NCBI RefSeq assembly: GCF_943733665.1
Contig: NZ_OX030782.1
Location: 2,838,501 to 2,902,500 of the forward strand
Reading direction: 5' to 3'
Origin: Aquimarina sp. Aq107
GTDB lineage: Bacteria > Bacteroidota > Bacteroidia > Flavobacteriales > Flavobacteriaceae
DNA: 64,000 nucleotides
Shown: piece after piece, positions 24,725-34,481 of the stretch
Layout of the letters: each line of letters opens with the position of its first letter
How positions within the stretch are numbered: the stretch's first letter is position 1
Translations under genes and position numbers: made by a program
Notes under the pieces: generated by a model
What the model was told of the DNA's origin: nothing
Database searches by the model: none
Seen by the model: only the letters and a program-made list of their open reading frames with translations

Positions 24725-27172
24725 ATGATAAGGAATTATTTTAAAATAGCTTGGAGAAATATACAGAAGCAAAGAGTATTTTCTTTGATCAATGTAATTG
24801 GTCTTACTATAGGTTTAAGCGTATCATTCATTATTGGTCTAATGGTATATTATGATTATAGTTTTGATAAATTTCATCCCGATGGCGACCAGATCTATAG
24901 AATCGTTACAGATTTTCACAGTCCAGAAGGAACATTCTACAACTCGGGAGTCACGGTAGCCTTAGAAGATGTTATAAAAGATAATTCGAATTTTGAAATA
25001 GTAAGTGGTTTCTATATTGAAAGGCCAGCGAGTGTTCAAAATAAAGAACAAAACATCAAGTTAAAATGGCCTAAACATGTGATTTTTACTGACTCAGATT
25101 ATTTCGATCTTTTTCGGTATAACTTTATTGCAGGAAATCAATCAACTGCTTTATCAAACCCTAATAATGTTGTATTAACAGAAGAAAGAGCTGCCAATTA
25201 TTTCCCTGATTTATTACCGAATGAAGTCATAGGAAAAACATTAGTTTACAACGATTCATTAAATATTACAGTAACAGCGGTTGTAGCATCTTTTAAAGAA
25301 CGAACGGATTTTATTTTTCAAGAATTTATCTCTGGCCCAACACTTCTTAAAACAAGATTAAGAGGAAATTTCTTAGACAAGAATTGGAATTCTACTGATT
25401 CTAATTCGCAGTTATTTGTTAAGGTAAATCAACAAGCAGACTTCCAAAAAATACAGGAAGAGTTTAATGCTTTGGCTGATGAACATTTAGATGAATACTC
25501 TCGTAGCCACGGACAATCTAAAGAGTTTAAATTACAAAGTCTAAATGATATTCATTTTAATAAAAACTATGGTATTTACGATTGGCAACAAGGGCAAGCA
25601 AGCAAACCTTTATTAAGAAATCTAGCGCTTGTCGCATTGTTTCTATTATTACTTGGATGTATTAATTTTATAAACCTTAATACCGCCCAGGCTACAAGGC
25701 GTGCTAAAGAAATTGGAATCAGAAAAACATTAGGTAGTTCTAGAAAACAACTAATTAGTCAATTCCTAGGAGAAACATTTTTATTGGTCTTGTTTTCTAC
25801 TATACTATCATTAATATTATCAAAATGGTTACTTAATCTTTTTTCTGATTTCATAGCCGAAGACCTAGAATTTCAATTATTCAGCAATCCAATAATTATC
25901 ATTGGCATCATAATACTTGTAGTAATAATCACCATATTATCTGGATTTTACCCTGCACTAGTGCTATCAAAATTCAATACTATTACGGTCCTGAAAAATA
26001 ATATCGCGGTCGGAGAAAGAAAAAATGGGCTTAGAAAGTTTCTTACCGTTTTTCAATTTACAATTGCTCAAGTTTTTATAATAGGAACTCTATTAGTAGG
26101 AAAACAAATTAATTTTTTGCTTAATCAAGATATGGGGTTTAAAACAGATGCCGTTGTATCAGTCTATAGTCCTAGAGGAGAACGACAACTCGATAAGAAG
26201 AAACAATACTTACAAAAGTTACAAAGTATTCCACAAATTAAACAATTAAGTTTAGGAGGCACCCCACCAGCTTCTTTATCTTCTAACACTACAACTACTA
26301 CTTATAAAACTGAAGAAAGAGAAGTTCAATCAGATTTACAATTCATTTTTGGGGACACTGATTATTTAAAACTTTTTGAATTAGAATTATTAGCCGGTAG
26401 AACATATAGAAATGATACTATAAAAGAAATCGTTATTAATGAAGCAGCAAGAAAAATCTATGGATTTAAAACACCAGAAGATGCTATCGGCAAAAGAATA
26501 GACTTCGGAGATTATACGGTTCCTATTGCTGGTGTTATGGCTGATTTCTATCAACGTTCATTAAAATCAGAGATTCGTCCAATGGCATTAAGAGGTGATT
26601 GGGACAGAGATGTTTTTAGTCGGTTCCAAGCAGTACATATCGCTTTTCAAAACACTAATCCCGACGATTTGCAATCTACATTATCCAAAATAGAATCTGC
26701 ATATGGGGATGTATACACAGATAAAGAAGACTATCGTATCGATTTTATGGATGAAACCGTAGCTAAGTTTTATAAAAGAGAACAAAAAGTTTCAAAATTA
26801 TTGAACTGGGCAACAGGTTTATCAATTCTAATTAGTTGTTTAGGACTTCTTGGATTAGTCATCTACACTACCAATAAAAGGGTTAAAGAAATAGGTGTTC
26901 GCAAAGTTTTAGGAGCTTCATTATTACAGATAAATACATTGCTATGTAAAGAGTTTTTAATTTTAGTAGGAATCGCATTTATAGTAGCAACACCGATTGC
27001 TTGGTATGGAATTCATAATTGGTTACAAGATTTTGCATATAGAACCAATATAAGTTTTTGGACCTTTTTAGTAAGTGGATGTTTAATGATGTTATTTGCA
27101 TTATTAGTAATTGGTATAAAAACCTTTCAAGCTGCAAATGCCAATCCAGTAAACTCATTACGCACAGAATAA
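24725..27172 (+). CDS. MacB/FtsX-type ABC permease, paralogue 3 of 8
   Basis: An 815-residue permease with the same two-module architecture as its neighbours. Coupling motifs are AKEIGIRKTLGSSRKQLISQF and VKEIGVRKVLGASLLQ, and it ends ANPVNSLRTE. Its first periplasmic domain diverges from paralogues 1 and 2, and the second contains a Thr/Ser-rich stretch (SLSSNTTTTTYKTEER). This suggests a different ligand-facing surface on a conserved membrane core. It follows paralogue 2 after 33 nt with a leader containing ATCAAAAAACGAAC. Confidence 0.9.
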   Translation: MIRNYFKIAWRNIQKQRVFSLINVIGLTIGLSVSFIIGLMVYYDYSFDKFHPDGDQIYRIVTDFHSPEGTFYNSGVTVALEDVIKDNSNFEIVSGFYIERPASVQNKEQNIKLKWPKHVIFTDSDYFDLFRYNFIAGNQSTALSNPNNVVLTEERAANYFPDLLPNEVIGKTLVYNDSLNITVTAVVASFKERTDFIFQEFISGPTLLKTRLRGNFLDKNWNSTDSNSQLFVKVNQQADFQKIQEEFNALADEHLDEYSRSHGQSKEFKLQSLNDIHFNKNYGIYDWQQGQASKPLLRNLALVALFLLLLGCINFINLNTAQATRRAKEIGIRKTLGSSRKQLISQFLGETFLLVLFSTILSLILSKWLLNLFSDFIAEDLEFQLFSNPIIIIGIIILVVIITILSGFYPALVLSKFNTITVLKNNIAVGERKNGLRKFLTVFQFTIAQVFIIGTLLVGKQINFLLNQDMGFKTDAVVSVYSPRGERQLDKKKQYLQKLQSIPQIKQLSLGGTPPASLSSNTTTTTYKTEEREVQSDLQFIFGDTDYLKLFELELLAGRTYRNDTIKEIVINEAARKIYGFKTPEDAIGKRIDFGDYTVPIAGVMADFYQRSLKSEIRPMALRGDWDRDVFSRFQAVHIAFQNTNPDDLQSTLSKIESAYGDVYTDKEDYRIDFMDETVAKFYKREQKVSKLLNWATGLSILISCLGLLGLVIYTTNKRVKEIGVRKVLGASLLQINTLLCKEFLILVGIAFIVATPIAWYGIHNWLQDFAYRTNISFWTFLVSGCLMMLFALLVIGIKTFQAANANPVNSLRTE

Positions 27173-27197
27173 ATCATCAATCAAAAAACGAACAATC

Positions 27198-29624
27198 ATG
27201 ATAAGGAATTATTTTAAAATAGCTTGGAGGAGTCTTCAAAAAAACAAATTACAGACTATAATCAACCTTTTAGGATTAACTGCAGGAACCGTTTGTTGTT
27301 TGAGCATATTGGTATATGTATTTGCTCAGTTTGGATATGATGATCATCATGATAATGCTGATACCTTATACAGAGTTCGTACAATCATTGATGATCCAGG
27401 TTCTATTCAGTTTAATGCCGCATCTTGCAGTCCTCCTATAGGGTTTGCAATGAAAGAAGATTTTCCCGAAGTTCTAGAGGTTACCCGATTAGTATATATG
27501 GGAGAAGGATCAGAACAGTTAATTAGAGTAAGTGATAATAATGAAGGATTCTACGAACCAAGAGGGTATCTGGCTGACCCTACGGTATTCAATATTTTTT
27601 CATTTAACTTGATTGAAGGAAACCCCAACACAGCTCTGGTTAAACCCAATACCGTAGTTTTATCATCAACATTAGCAACCAAACTTTTTGGAAACGTACC
27701 GGCTATTAACAAAACTATTATATCTGGTAGTGGAACACAACAATTATCACTTACAGTTACAGGTGTTTTTGATGATAATAACTTAGAAAAGTCACACATA
27801 CAACCAAATTACTTGGTGACCATGAACACACCTGGTTTAGGTGAGTTTGTGAGAACCGCTCAAAATTTTGCAACTCAGAATTTTGTTTACACCTATGTTA
27901 AACTTAATTCATCTACAAGTGCTTCTCTAGTTGAAGAAAAACTTCCAGCTTTTCTAAATGCGCATGGTGCTAAAGACTTTGCCAAATTAAATTTTACAAA
28001 ACAACTCATCTTGCAAAAAGTGAGTGATATCCATTTACATTCTAAAGGCATATCTAGGCAAATCGGTCCAATATCCGATATTAGTTATTTGTACCTATTA
28101 ATTACATTGGCATTATTCATTCAATTAGTAGCCTGTATTAATTTTATAAATCTTAGTACAGCAAGAGCCAACAAACGAGCTAAAGAAATAGGGGTTCGAA
28201 AAACCATCGGCGCTGATAAAAAATCACTAATTGGTCAGTTTCTAGGAGAATCTGTTTTACTTTCTTTATTTGCGTCACTGATCAGTATACCTATAACTAC
28301 GTTGATATTACCATTAGTAAATCAATTGACGCAAAGCACTATTGAGTACACACAAATATTTAGTTGGCCTATTTTACTTATTTTATTAATCATAGGAATT
28401 ATTACAGGACTTATTGCTGGTATCTATCCTGCATTAATCTTATCCTCTGTAAAACCAACTCGTGTTTTAAAAGGAAGTGTTTCTATAAACTCCGGAGGAA
28501 TCCTTTTAAGAAAAGGATTAGTTGTATTTCAGTTTGTAATATCTATTGGATTAATTGCTTCCGTATCTATTATAACAGAACAAGTTCGTTTTGCTCAAAA
28601 CAAAGATATGGGGTACAATACGGATAATTTAATTGCTATTCGACTAGGTACTGAAGAAGCTTTTATGCAATACAGCACATTAAAAACAAATATGAGTCAG
28701 ATATCTGGTGTAAAATCTGTATCAGGTTGCAATACTTTTCCATCGCAATTTCTACGAGATGATGTTGGTGCATATTTGCCCGGTAGTGATCCGTCAAAGC
28801 CAAAATTAGTTAAGGTAAATGGAATAAATTCAGGATATTTAAAAACAACTGGCACAACCTTATTAAAAGGTAGATCATTAAAAATGCAAGACAGTAGCCA
28901 AGTTTTGGTAAACAAAGCTACCATCGATGCGTTCCAGATCAATATTGATAAAGCAATAGGACAAAAAATCCATTTCACCACAGGGGGAGATGTAAGTACA
29001 GTAGAAATTGTTGGGGTTACTGAAGATTTTCATTTTGCATCACTCAAAGAAGAGATTGAACCTCTATTATTGTTTGTTGATACAAGTCCTAGTTGGTTAT
29101 TAATAAAAACAAAGACTGCAAATTTTGAGAATATCCTTGATCAATTAGAGATTGCTTGGAATGATATTAATAAAACTACCCCCTTTGTCTATAGTTTTGT
29201 TGATAAGGAAACCGAAAAATTAATCGCAGAAGAAAAAAGATTTGCTAATATTTCTATAGCTTTTACCACATTAGCGATATTAATAAGTTGTCTAGGATTA
29301 TTTGGTTTAATCTCATTCATGGCCGAACAAAAAAAGAAAGAAATTGGGATTCGCAAAGTTTTGGGAGCAAGTGTAAGTACTGTTATGAAAATGCTTACTA
29401 AGGATTTTTTCTTACTAATACTAATCGCCTTGGCTATTGCCGCTCCTCTATCCTACTATTTTATGGAAAATTGGCTACAGGACTTTACATATAGAATTTT
29501 AATAAGCTGGTGGGTTTTCCTAATAGCTGGTATTGTAACAATGACTATTACTTTTTTAACAATTAGTATACAGGCTATTAAAGCTGCGACTGCCAATCCA
29601 ATAAACTCTTTACGAACAGAATGA
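27198..29624 (+). CDS. MacB/FtsX-type ABC permease, paralogue 4 of 8
   Basis: An 808-residue two-module permease. Coupling motifs are AKEIGVRKTIGADKKSLIGQF and KKEIGIRKVLGASVST, and it ends ANPINSLRTE. TM1 carries a Cys pair (GTVCCLS) and the first periplasmic domain has its own Cys (NAASCSPPIG), which the flanking copies lack at that point. The short 25-nt gap to the previous stop contains ATCAAAAAACGAAC. Confidence 0.9.
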   Translation: MIRNYFKIAWRSLQKNKLQTIINLLGLTAGTVCCLSILVYVFAQFGYDDHHDNADTLYRVRTIIDDPGSIQFNAASCSPPIGFAMKEDFPEVLEVTRLVYMGEGSEQLIRVSDNNEGFYEPRGYLADPTVFNIFSFNLIEGNPNTALVKPNTVVLSSTLATKLFGNVPAINKTIISGSGTQQLSLTVTGVFDDNNLEKSHIQPNYLVTMNTPGLGEFVRTAQNFATQNFVYTYVKLNSSTSASLVEEKLPAFLNAHGAKDFAKLNFTKQLILQKVSDIHLHSKGISRQIGPISDISYLYLLITLALFIQLVACINFINLSTARANKRAKEIGVRKTIGADKKSLIGQFLGESVLLSLFASLISIPITTLILPLVNQLTQSTIEYTQIFSWPILLILLIIGIITGLIAGIYPALILSSVKPTRVLKGSVSINSGGILLRKGLVVFQFVISIGLIASVSIITEQVRFAQNKDMGYNTDNLIAIRLGTEEAFMQYSTLKTNMSQISGVKSVSGCNTFPSQFLRDDVGAYLPGSDPSKPKLVKVNGINSGYLKTTGTTLLKGRSLKMQDSSQVLVNKATIDAFQINIDKAIGQKIHFTTGGDVSTVEIVGVTEDFHFASLKEEIEPLLLFVDTSPSWLLIKTKTANFENILDQLEIAWNDINKTTPFVYSFVDKETEKLIAEEKRFANISIAFTTLAILISCLGLFGLISFMAEQKKKEIGIRKVLGASVSTVMKMLTKDFFLLILIALAIAAPLSYYFMENWLQDFTYRILISWWVFLIAGIVTMTITFLTISIQAIKAATANPINSLRTE

Positions 29625-29649
29625 ATCATCAATCAAAAAACGAGAAGTT

Positions 29650-32067
29650 ATGATCAGGAATTATTTTAAAATAGCATGGAGGAATTTATGGAAGAATAGA
29701 ATTTTCACATCCTTCAATATTGTAGGACTCACGCTAGCGTTTGGAGCAGCGCTATTATTAACAATATATGCTATTTTCGAACTATCATTTGACCATTTTC
29801 ACAAAAATGGAGATCAAATCTATATGGTATATTCAGAAGATAGTACATCTAATGGTATAGAAGCCAATATTTCCAAATCAGAACCTTTTGCCGGGACTTT
29901 ACAGAAAGAAATAAGTGGAGTTGAGAAAATAACACGTAGTAGTGGTAGAAATTTGTTGCTAAGTTATGAGGATAAAGAATTGAGAATGAACGGTACTTTC
30001 GTGGATCCAGATTTCTTCGATATCTTTAGTTTTCCCATTATTAAAGGGGATACACAAAACCCCATAACATCAGAATCCTCTATTGCCATTACAGAATTTG
30101 CTGCTAATCGAATATTTGGTGACAAAAATCCGATTGGACAAACTGTAACAATTCTTAGAGATGGAAAGCAAGTCCCATTTACTGTTAGTTCGCTTATCGA
30201 AGACTTTCCTGATACAAGTTCCATAGGATTTGATATCGTATTAAACTTTAAAAGTCAAGGGCAACATGCATATGAGAGAACTGTGGGTCGCTGGGATGTT
30301 GAAAACCATGAAGTATATATGAAATTAGCGCAAGGAATTACACCCGAGCAATTTGAAAATAGTACTAAAGATTTTACAAAACTACATTATAAAGATGCTA
30401 TAGAAAGTGCAAAAAGAGATGGTATCCAACCTATTGTTAATGGTGAGTACATACAAATAAAATTGCTATCTTTTTTGGATAAGAAGTTTACCAATTTTGA
30501 TCAAGGTCCTGCGAAGGTAAATCGCAAAATGCCTTATATCGTTTTAGGTATTGCGTTACTCATTCTATTTATAGCTTGTGTAAACTTTGTGAATATGAGT
30601 GTTGCCAAAAGTGATCAAAGACTACGAGAAATTGGTATGCGAAAAACTCTTGGAGCCAACAAAAAGCAATTGTTTTTTCAATTTTGGGGAGAAAGTGTTC
30701 TTGTTTTTATGATTTCCATTATGCTAGGTATTTTAACTACCATTCTTCTACTTCCCCATTTTAAAGTCTTATTTAAAACCAAAGCGACTTTTGCTACTTT
30801 ATTGGATCCTGTATCCGTATTATTTTTAGCATTAGCCATAGTCAGTATCACTCTTATAGCAGGTGGATATCCTGCGATATTAATGAGTCGTTTGAATACA
30901 ATACAAAGTTTAAAAGGTAAATTAAATGCTAATGGGAAAAATTATTTACGGAATGGATTAATAGTAGCCCAATTTGGAATTGCTACCATATTGATATGTG
31001 GAACCCTTGTAGTTTGGGAACAAGTACGGTTCTTACGTACCAAGGATTTAGGATATAATAAAGAACAAGTGATTGCCTTCCCGTTAAACGGAAAACGAAA
31101 TGATCAACAGGCATTACAACTTTTGCGAAATGAATTAAAAGATCAAACAAACATTTTAAGCGTATCTGCATCCAATAATATCTTAGGCTTAGGTAAAGAT
31201 GGATCCAGATCAACAAGTGTTCTTGGGTTTGATCATAATGGTGTCGGAGTTGAAACTCATATGCTCGTAGTTGACTCAGACTATATCAAAACTTTGGATT
31301 TGGAACTACTAGAAGGTAGGTCTTTCAGAAAAAATCTAGCAAGTGATAGTCTATCAGTGATTATCAATGAGTCTATGGCAAGACAACTAAATGAAGATCA
31401 AATACTAAACGCTCAATTCAACATAGATGATAAATTCTATTCTATAGTTGGAGTTATTAAAGATTTTAATTTTCAGGATTTAGATAGAAATATTGCACCA
31501 ATGTCTCTTTTCGCGCTACCTAATTGGAATTTGAGAAACGTGTATGTAAAAGTTGCTCCTCAGAATCTAGAAGCGTCTTACGATATTGTAAAAAATGCTT
31601 GGGCAACTATAGAACCTAATGCAGAGTTTCAGGCTTCCTTCTTAAACGAAAATGTAGATAGAACTCTAAAAAAAGAACGTGATATGATATCCATGATCAG
31701 CAGTGGTTCTTTATTAGCAATCATTTTAAGTTGTATTGGTCTTTTTGCGATGACCTTGCTTATTGTTGCAAAACGAAAAAAGGAAATAGGTATTCGTAAA
31801 ATAGTTGGAGCAAATATTATAGCAATTACATTGCTTCTTACCAAAGACTTTTTAAAATTAGTTTCCATCGCCTTTTTAATTGCTACACCTATTGCGTGGT
31901 GGATGATGAGCAAGTGGTTACAAAATTATATATATCGTATCGATCTAAATTTATTACTATTTCTTGGGGCCGGAGGGATTATTTTATTGATTGCTTTACT
32001 TACAATATCGTTCCAAACGGTCAAAACTGCAACTGCAAATCCGGTAAATTCATTACGAACAGAATAG
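29650..32067 (+). CDS. MacB/FtsX-type ABC permease, paralogue 5 of 8
   Basis: An 805-residue two-module permease. The first coupling motif is LREIGMRKTLGANKKQLFFQF. The second, KKEIGIRKIVGANIIAI, has Val-Gly-Ala-Asn instead of the usual Leu-Gly-Ala-Ser. It ends ANPVNSLRTE. Periplasmic domain 1 is distinct, with DNA coding for FDHFHKNGDQIYMVYSEDS near the start. The leader ends CGAGAAGTT, a slight variant of the recurring CGAAC leader. Confidence 0.9.
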   Translation: MIRNYFKIAWRNLWKNRIFTSFNIVGLTLAFGAALLLTIYAIFELSFDHFHKNGDQIYMVYSEDSTSNGIEANISKSEPFAGTLQKEISGVEKITRSSGRNLLLSYEDKELRMNGTFVDPDFFDIFSFPIIKGDTQNPITSESSIAITEFAANRIFGDKNPIGQTVTILRDGKQVPFTVSSLIEDFPDTSSIGFDIVLNFKSQGQHAYERTVGRWDVENHEVYMKLAQGITPEQFENSTKDFTKLHYKDAIESAKRDGIQPIVNGEYIQIKLLSFLDKKFTNFDQGPAKVNRKMPYIVLGIALLILFIACVNFVNMSVAKSDQRLREIGMRKTLGANKKQLFFQFWGESVLVFMISIMLGILTTILLLPHFKVLFKTKATFATLLDPVSVLFLALAIVSITLIAGGYPAILMSRLNTIQSLKGKLNANGKNYLRNGLIVAQFGIATILICGTLVVWEQVRFLRTKDLGYNKEQVIAFPLNGKRNDQQALQLLRNELKDQTNILSVSASNNILGLGKDGSRSTSVLGFDHNGVGVETHMLVVDSDYIKTLDLELLEGRSFRKNLASDSLSVIINESMARQLNEDQILNAQFNIDDKFYSIVGVIKDFNFQDLDRNIAPMSLFALPNWNLRNVYVKVAPQNLEASYDIVKNAWATIEPNAEFQASFLNENVDRTLKKERDMISMISSGSLLAIILSCIGLFAMTLLIVAKRKKEIGIRKIVGANIIAITLLLTKDFLKLVSIAFLIATPIAWWMMSKWLQNYIYRIDLNLLLFLGAGGIILLIALLTISFQTVKTATANPVNSLRTE

Positions 32068-32112
32068 CAACATCAATCCAACCGCCCTGAGCGGATCAAA
32101 AAACGTATTATT

Positions 32113-34467
32113 ATGATTTTCAATTATATAAAAATAGCTTTCCGTAGTTTACTAAAAAACAAAGGGTACAGTTTCTTAAATATTTTTGGTTTGGCCATTG
32201 GAATTACCTGTGCTAGTTTAATTTTTTTATGGGTAGAAGATGAGTTAAGTTTTAATACATCCTTTGCCGATCAGGATCAAGTATATTATATCCCTACAAA
32301 TCAGAATTATGAGGGAGAGTGGCGAACTTTTTATTCAACTCCTGGTCCATTAGCGCAGGCGATGAAAGATGAAGTTCCCGGTGTAATCAAAGCAACTCGA
32401 TCAAGTTCTGAAGAACGTCTTTTTACTGTTGGTGATAATGCTATCAATAAACGAGGAAGATATGCAGATGCAGATTTTTTAGAAATTTTTAATCTAAAAT
32501 TTATCGAAGGTACTAGAGAAAATGCTTTTAATAATCCTGAAGCAATTATACTTACTTTGGAAACAGCTGAGCAACTTTTTGGTAAAAATGACAAGGTATT
32601 AGGTAAAACTATCAAAGTAAACAACAGAGATAACTACGTCATAACGGGTGTAGTAGAAAACCTTCCTAAAAATATTACATTCCCTTTTGATTGGGTTGCT
32701 CCCTTTGAACGATATCAGGATGGTGCCGAATGGATGAATGAGTATGGCAGTAACTTTTCTGACACTTTTGTAAAATTATCTCCTGAAGCTAACATTGCAG
32801 AAGTAGATAACAAAATTAGAGAAATCATACCATCAAAAAATCCGAACACCGATACCTATGCCTTTTTACACGCTTTAAAACATTGGCATTTAAAATCTAA
32901 GTTCGAAGGAGGAGAAAAAGTTGGAGGAAGAATTAAATATGTCCGTCTCTTTTCTATAATAGCCTTAATCATAATGTTGATAGCTTGCATTAATTTTATG
33001 AACCTATCTACGGCTAGAAGTGAAAAAAGAGCGAATGAAGTTGGAGTAAGAAAAGCTATCGGATCCAGTCGTCCACGATTAATGATTCAGTTTGTAATAG
33101 AAGCACTTATGATGTCTTTATTAGCATCTATTTTAAGTATTTTTCTTTTATTACTGATATTACCTCAATTTAATATTTTGATAGAAAAAAATCTGGTATT
33201 AGGTTTATCCAATCAGTTACATATCGCTATTTTATTTATCATAACTATTATTAGCGGATTATTTGCCGGTATATATCCGGCATTCTATCTATCATCCTTT
33301 AAGCCTGTAGAGGTCTTAAAAGGAATAAAAGCCACTAGCGGTTCTGCTTCTTTTATTAGAAAAGGACTGGTGGTAGGACAGTTTACAATTTCAATTGTCT
33401 TCATTATTTGTACTATACTAGTTTACCAACAAATTCAGCACGTAAAAAATAGAGACCTAGGATATAATAAAGATCAACTGATTAGAATACGTGCTAATGG
33501 CAATATTATTGAAAAGTTTACCGTAATAGAACAAGATTTAAAAAACACAGGAGTTGTAAGCGGCGTAGCATTAAGTAATTCTCAAATTTTATCCGCAGGA
33601 AATAACGGTTCTGGTCTACAATGGCAAGGGGGAACAGATACAGAAGACGTTTTAATATCTTATAGACATGTCAACTCTGACTTTTTTAACACAACTGGTA
33701 TAGAGCTTATAGAAGGAAGAGGTTTTAAGAAAAACCAGAGCCTAGATAGCACTAACATCATAATTACCCAATCTCTTGCTAAACTTATGGGAGAAAATTC
33801 TCCTATCGGAAAAACAATAACTGCTGGTGATGATGTTTTACAGGTAATAGGTGTCACTAAAGATTATCAATATGGAGATATGTATGTTTCTAGTGATCCC
33901 GTTATCTTTTTTAATAATCATGACTATGCTAGATACTTTTATATAAAGACTAAATCTGGTGTAGCTATAGAGGATACCTTAGCTTCTATCGAAAAAATTA
34001 TGAAAAAAAATAACCCAGCATTTCCTTTTGAATATACTTTCGTGGATGAGGCGTTTAACGCAATATTTAAAAGTGAACAACTAGTTGGTAAATTATCTCA
34101 AATATTTGCACTACTCGCAATACTTATTTCTTGTCTTGGTCTTTTTGGTCTAGCCGCTTATACGGCAGAACAACGCAGTAAAGAAATTGGAGTTCGAAAA
34201 GTCTTAGGAGCCAGTGTAACCGGTATTGTTAAACTATTATCCAAAGATTTTTTAAAACTGGTGTGTATCGCTATTTTATTAGCTACACCATTAGCTTGGT
34301 TAGTAATGAATAATTGGTTACAGGAGTATGCATATCGAATCGAAATTAACTGGGTAGTCTTTATTATCGCTGGATTTGTTGCTATCATAATTGCATTAGC
34401 TACCGTGAGTTTTCAGGCATTTAAAGCCGCAATAGCAAATCCTGTAAATAGTTTAAAAACTGAGTAA
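32113..34467 (+). CDS. MacB/FtsX-type ABC permease, paralogue 6 of 8
   Basis: A 784-residue two-module permease, the shortest of the array. It starts MIFNYIKIAFRS. Coupling motifs are ANEVGVRKAIGSSRPRLMIQF and SKEIGVRKVLGASVTG, and it ends ANPVNSLKTE. Its sequence is nearer to paralogues 1 and 2 in the SEKRANEVGVRK region, which suggests a branching history within the cluster. The gap before it contains ATCAAAAAACG. Confidence 0.9.
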   Translation: MIFNYIKIAFRSLLKNKGYSFLNIFGLAIGITCASLIFLWVEDELSFNTSFADQDQVYYIPTNQNYEGEWRTFYSTPGPLAQAMKDEVPGVIKATRSSSEERLFTVGDNAINKRGRYADADFLEIFNLKFIEGTRENAFNNPEAIILTLETAEQLFGKNDKVLGKTIKVNNRDNYVITGVVENLPKNITFPFDWVAPFERYQDGAEWMNEYGSNFSDTFVKLSPEANIAEVDNKIREIIPSKNPNTDTYAFLHALKHWHLKSKFEGGEKVGGRIKYVRLFSIIALIIMLIACINFMNLSTARSEKRANEVGVRKAIGSSRPRLMIQFVIEALMMSLLASILSIFLLLLILPQFNILIEKNLVLGLSNQLHIAILFIITIISGLFAGIYPAFYLSSFKPVEVLKGIKATSGSASFIRKGLVVGQFTISIVFIICTILVYQQIQHVKNRDLGYNKDQLIRIRANGNIIEKFTVIEQDLKNTGVVSGVALSNSQILSAGNNGSGLQWQGGTDTEDVLISYRHVNSDFFNTTGIELIEGRGFKKNQSLDSTNIIITQSLAKLMGENSPIGKTITAGDDVLQVIGVTKDYQYGDMYVSSDPVIFFNNHDYARYFYIKTKSGVAIEDTLASIEKIMKKNNPAFPFEYTFVDEAFNAIFKSEQLVGKLSQIFALLAILISCLGLFGLAAYTAEQRSKEIGVRKVLGASVTGIVKLLSKDFLKLVCIAILLATPLAWLVMNNWLQEYAYRIEINWVVFIIAGFVAIIIALATVSFQAFKAAIANPVNSLKTE

Positions 34468-34481
34468 TAAAAACGTACGTT

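Noticed and set aside
28364-28627. Alternative-frame ORF inside permease 4
   Set aside because: Low-complexity translation overlapping a well-supported permease; shadow frame.
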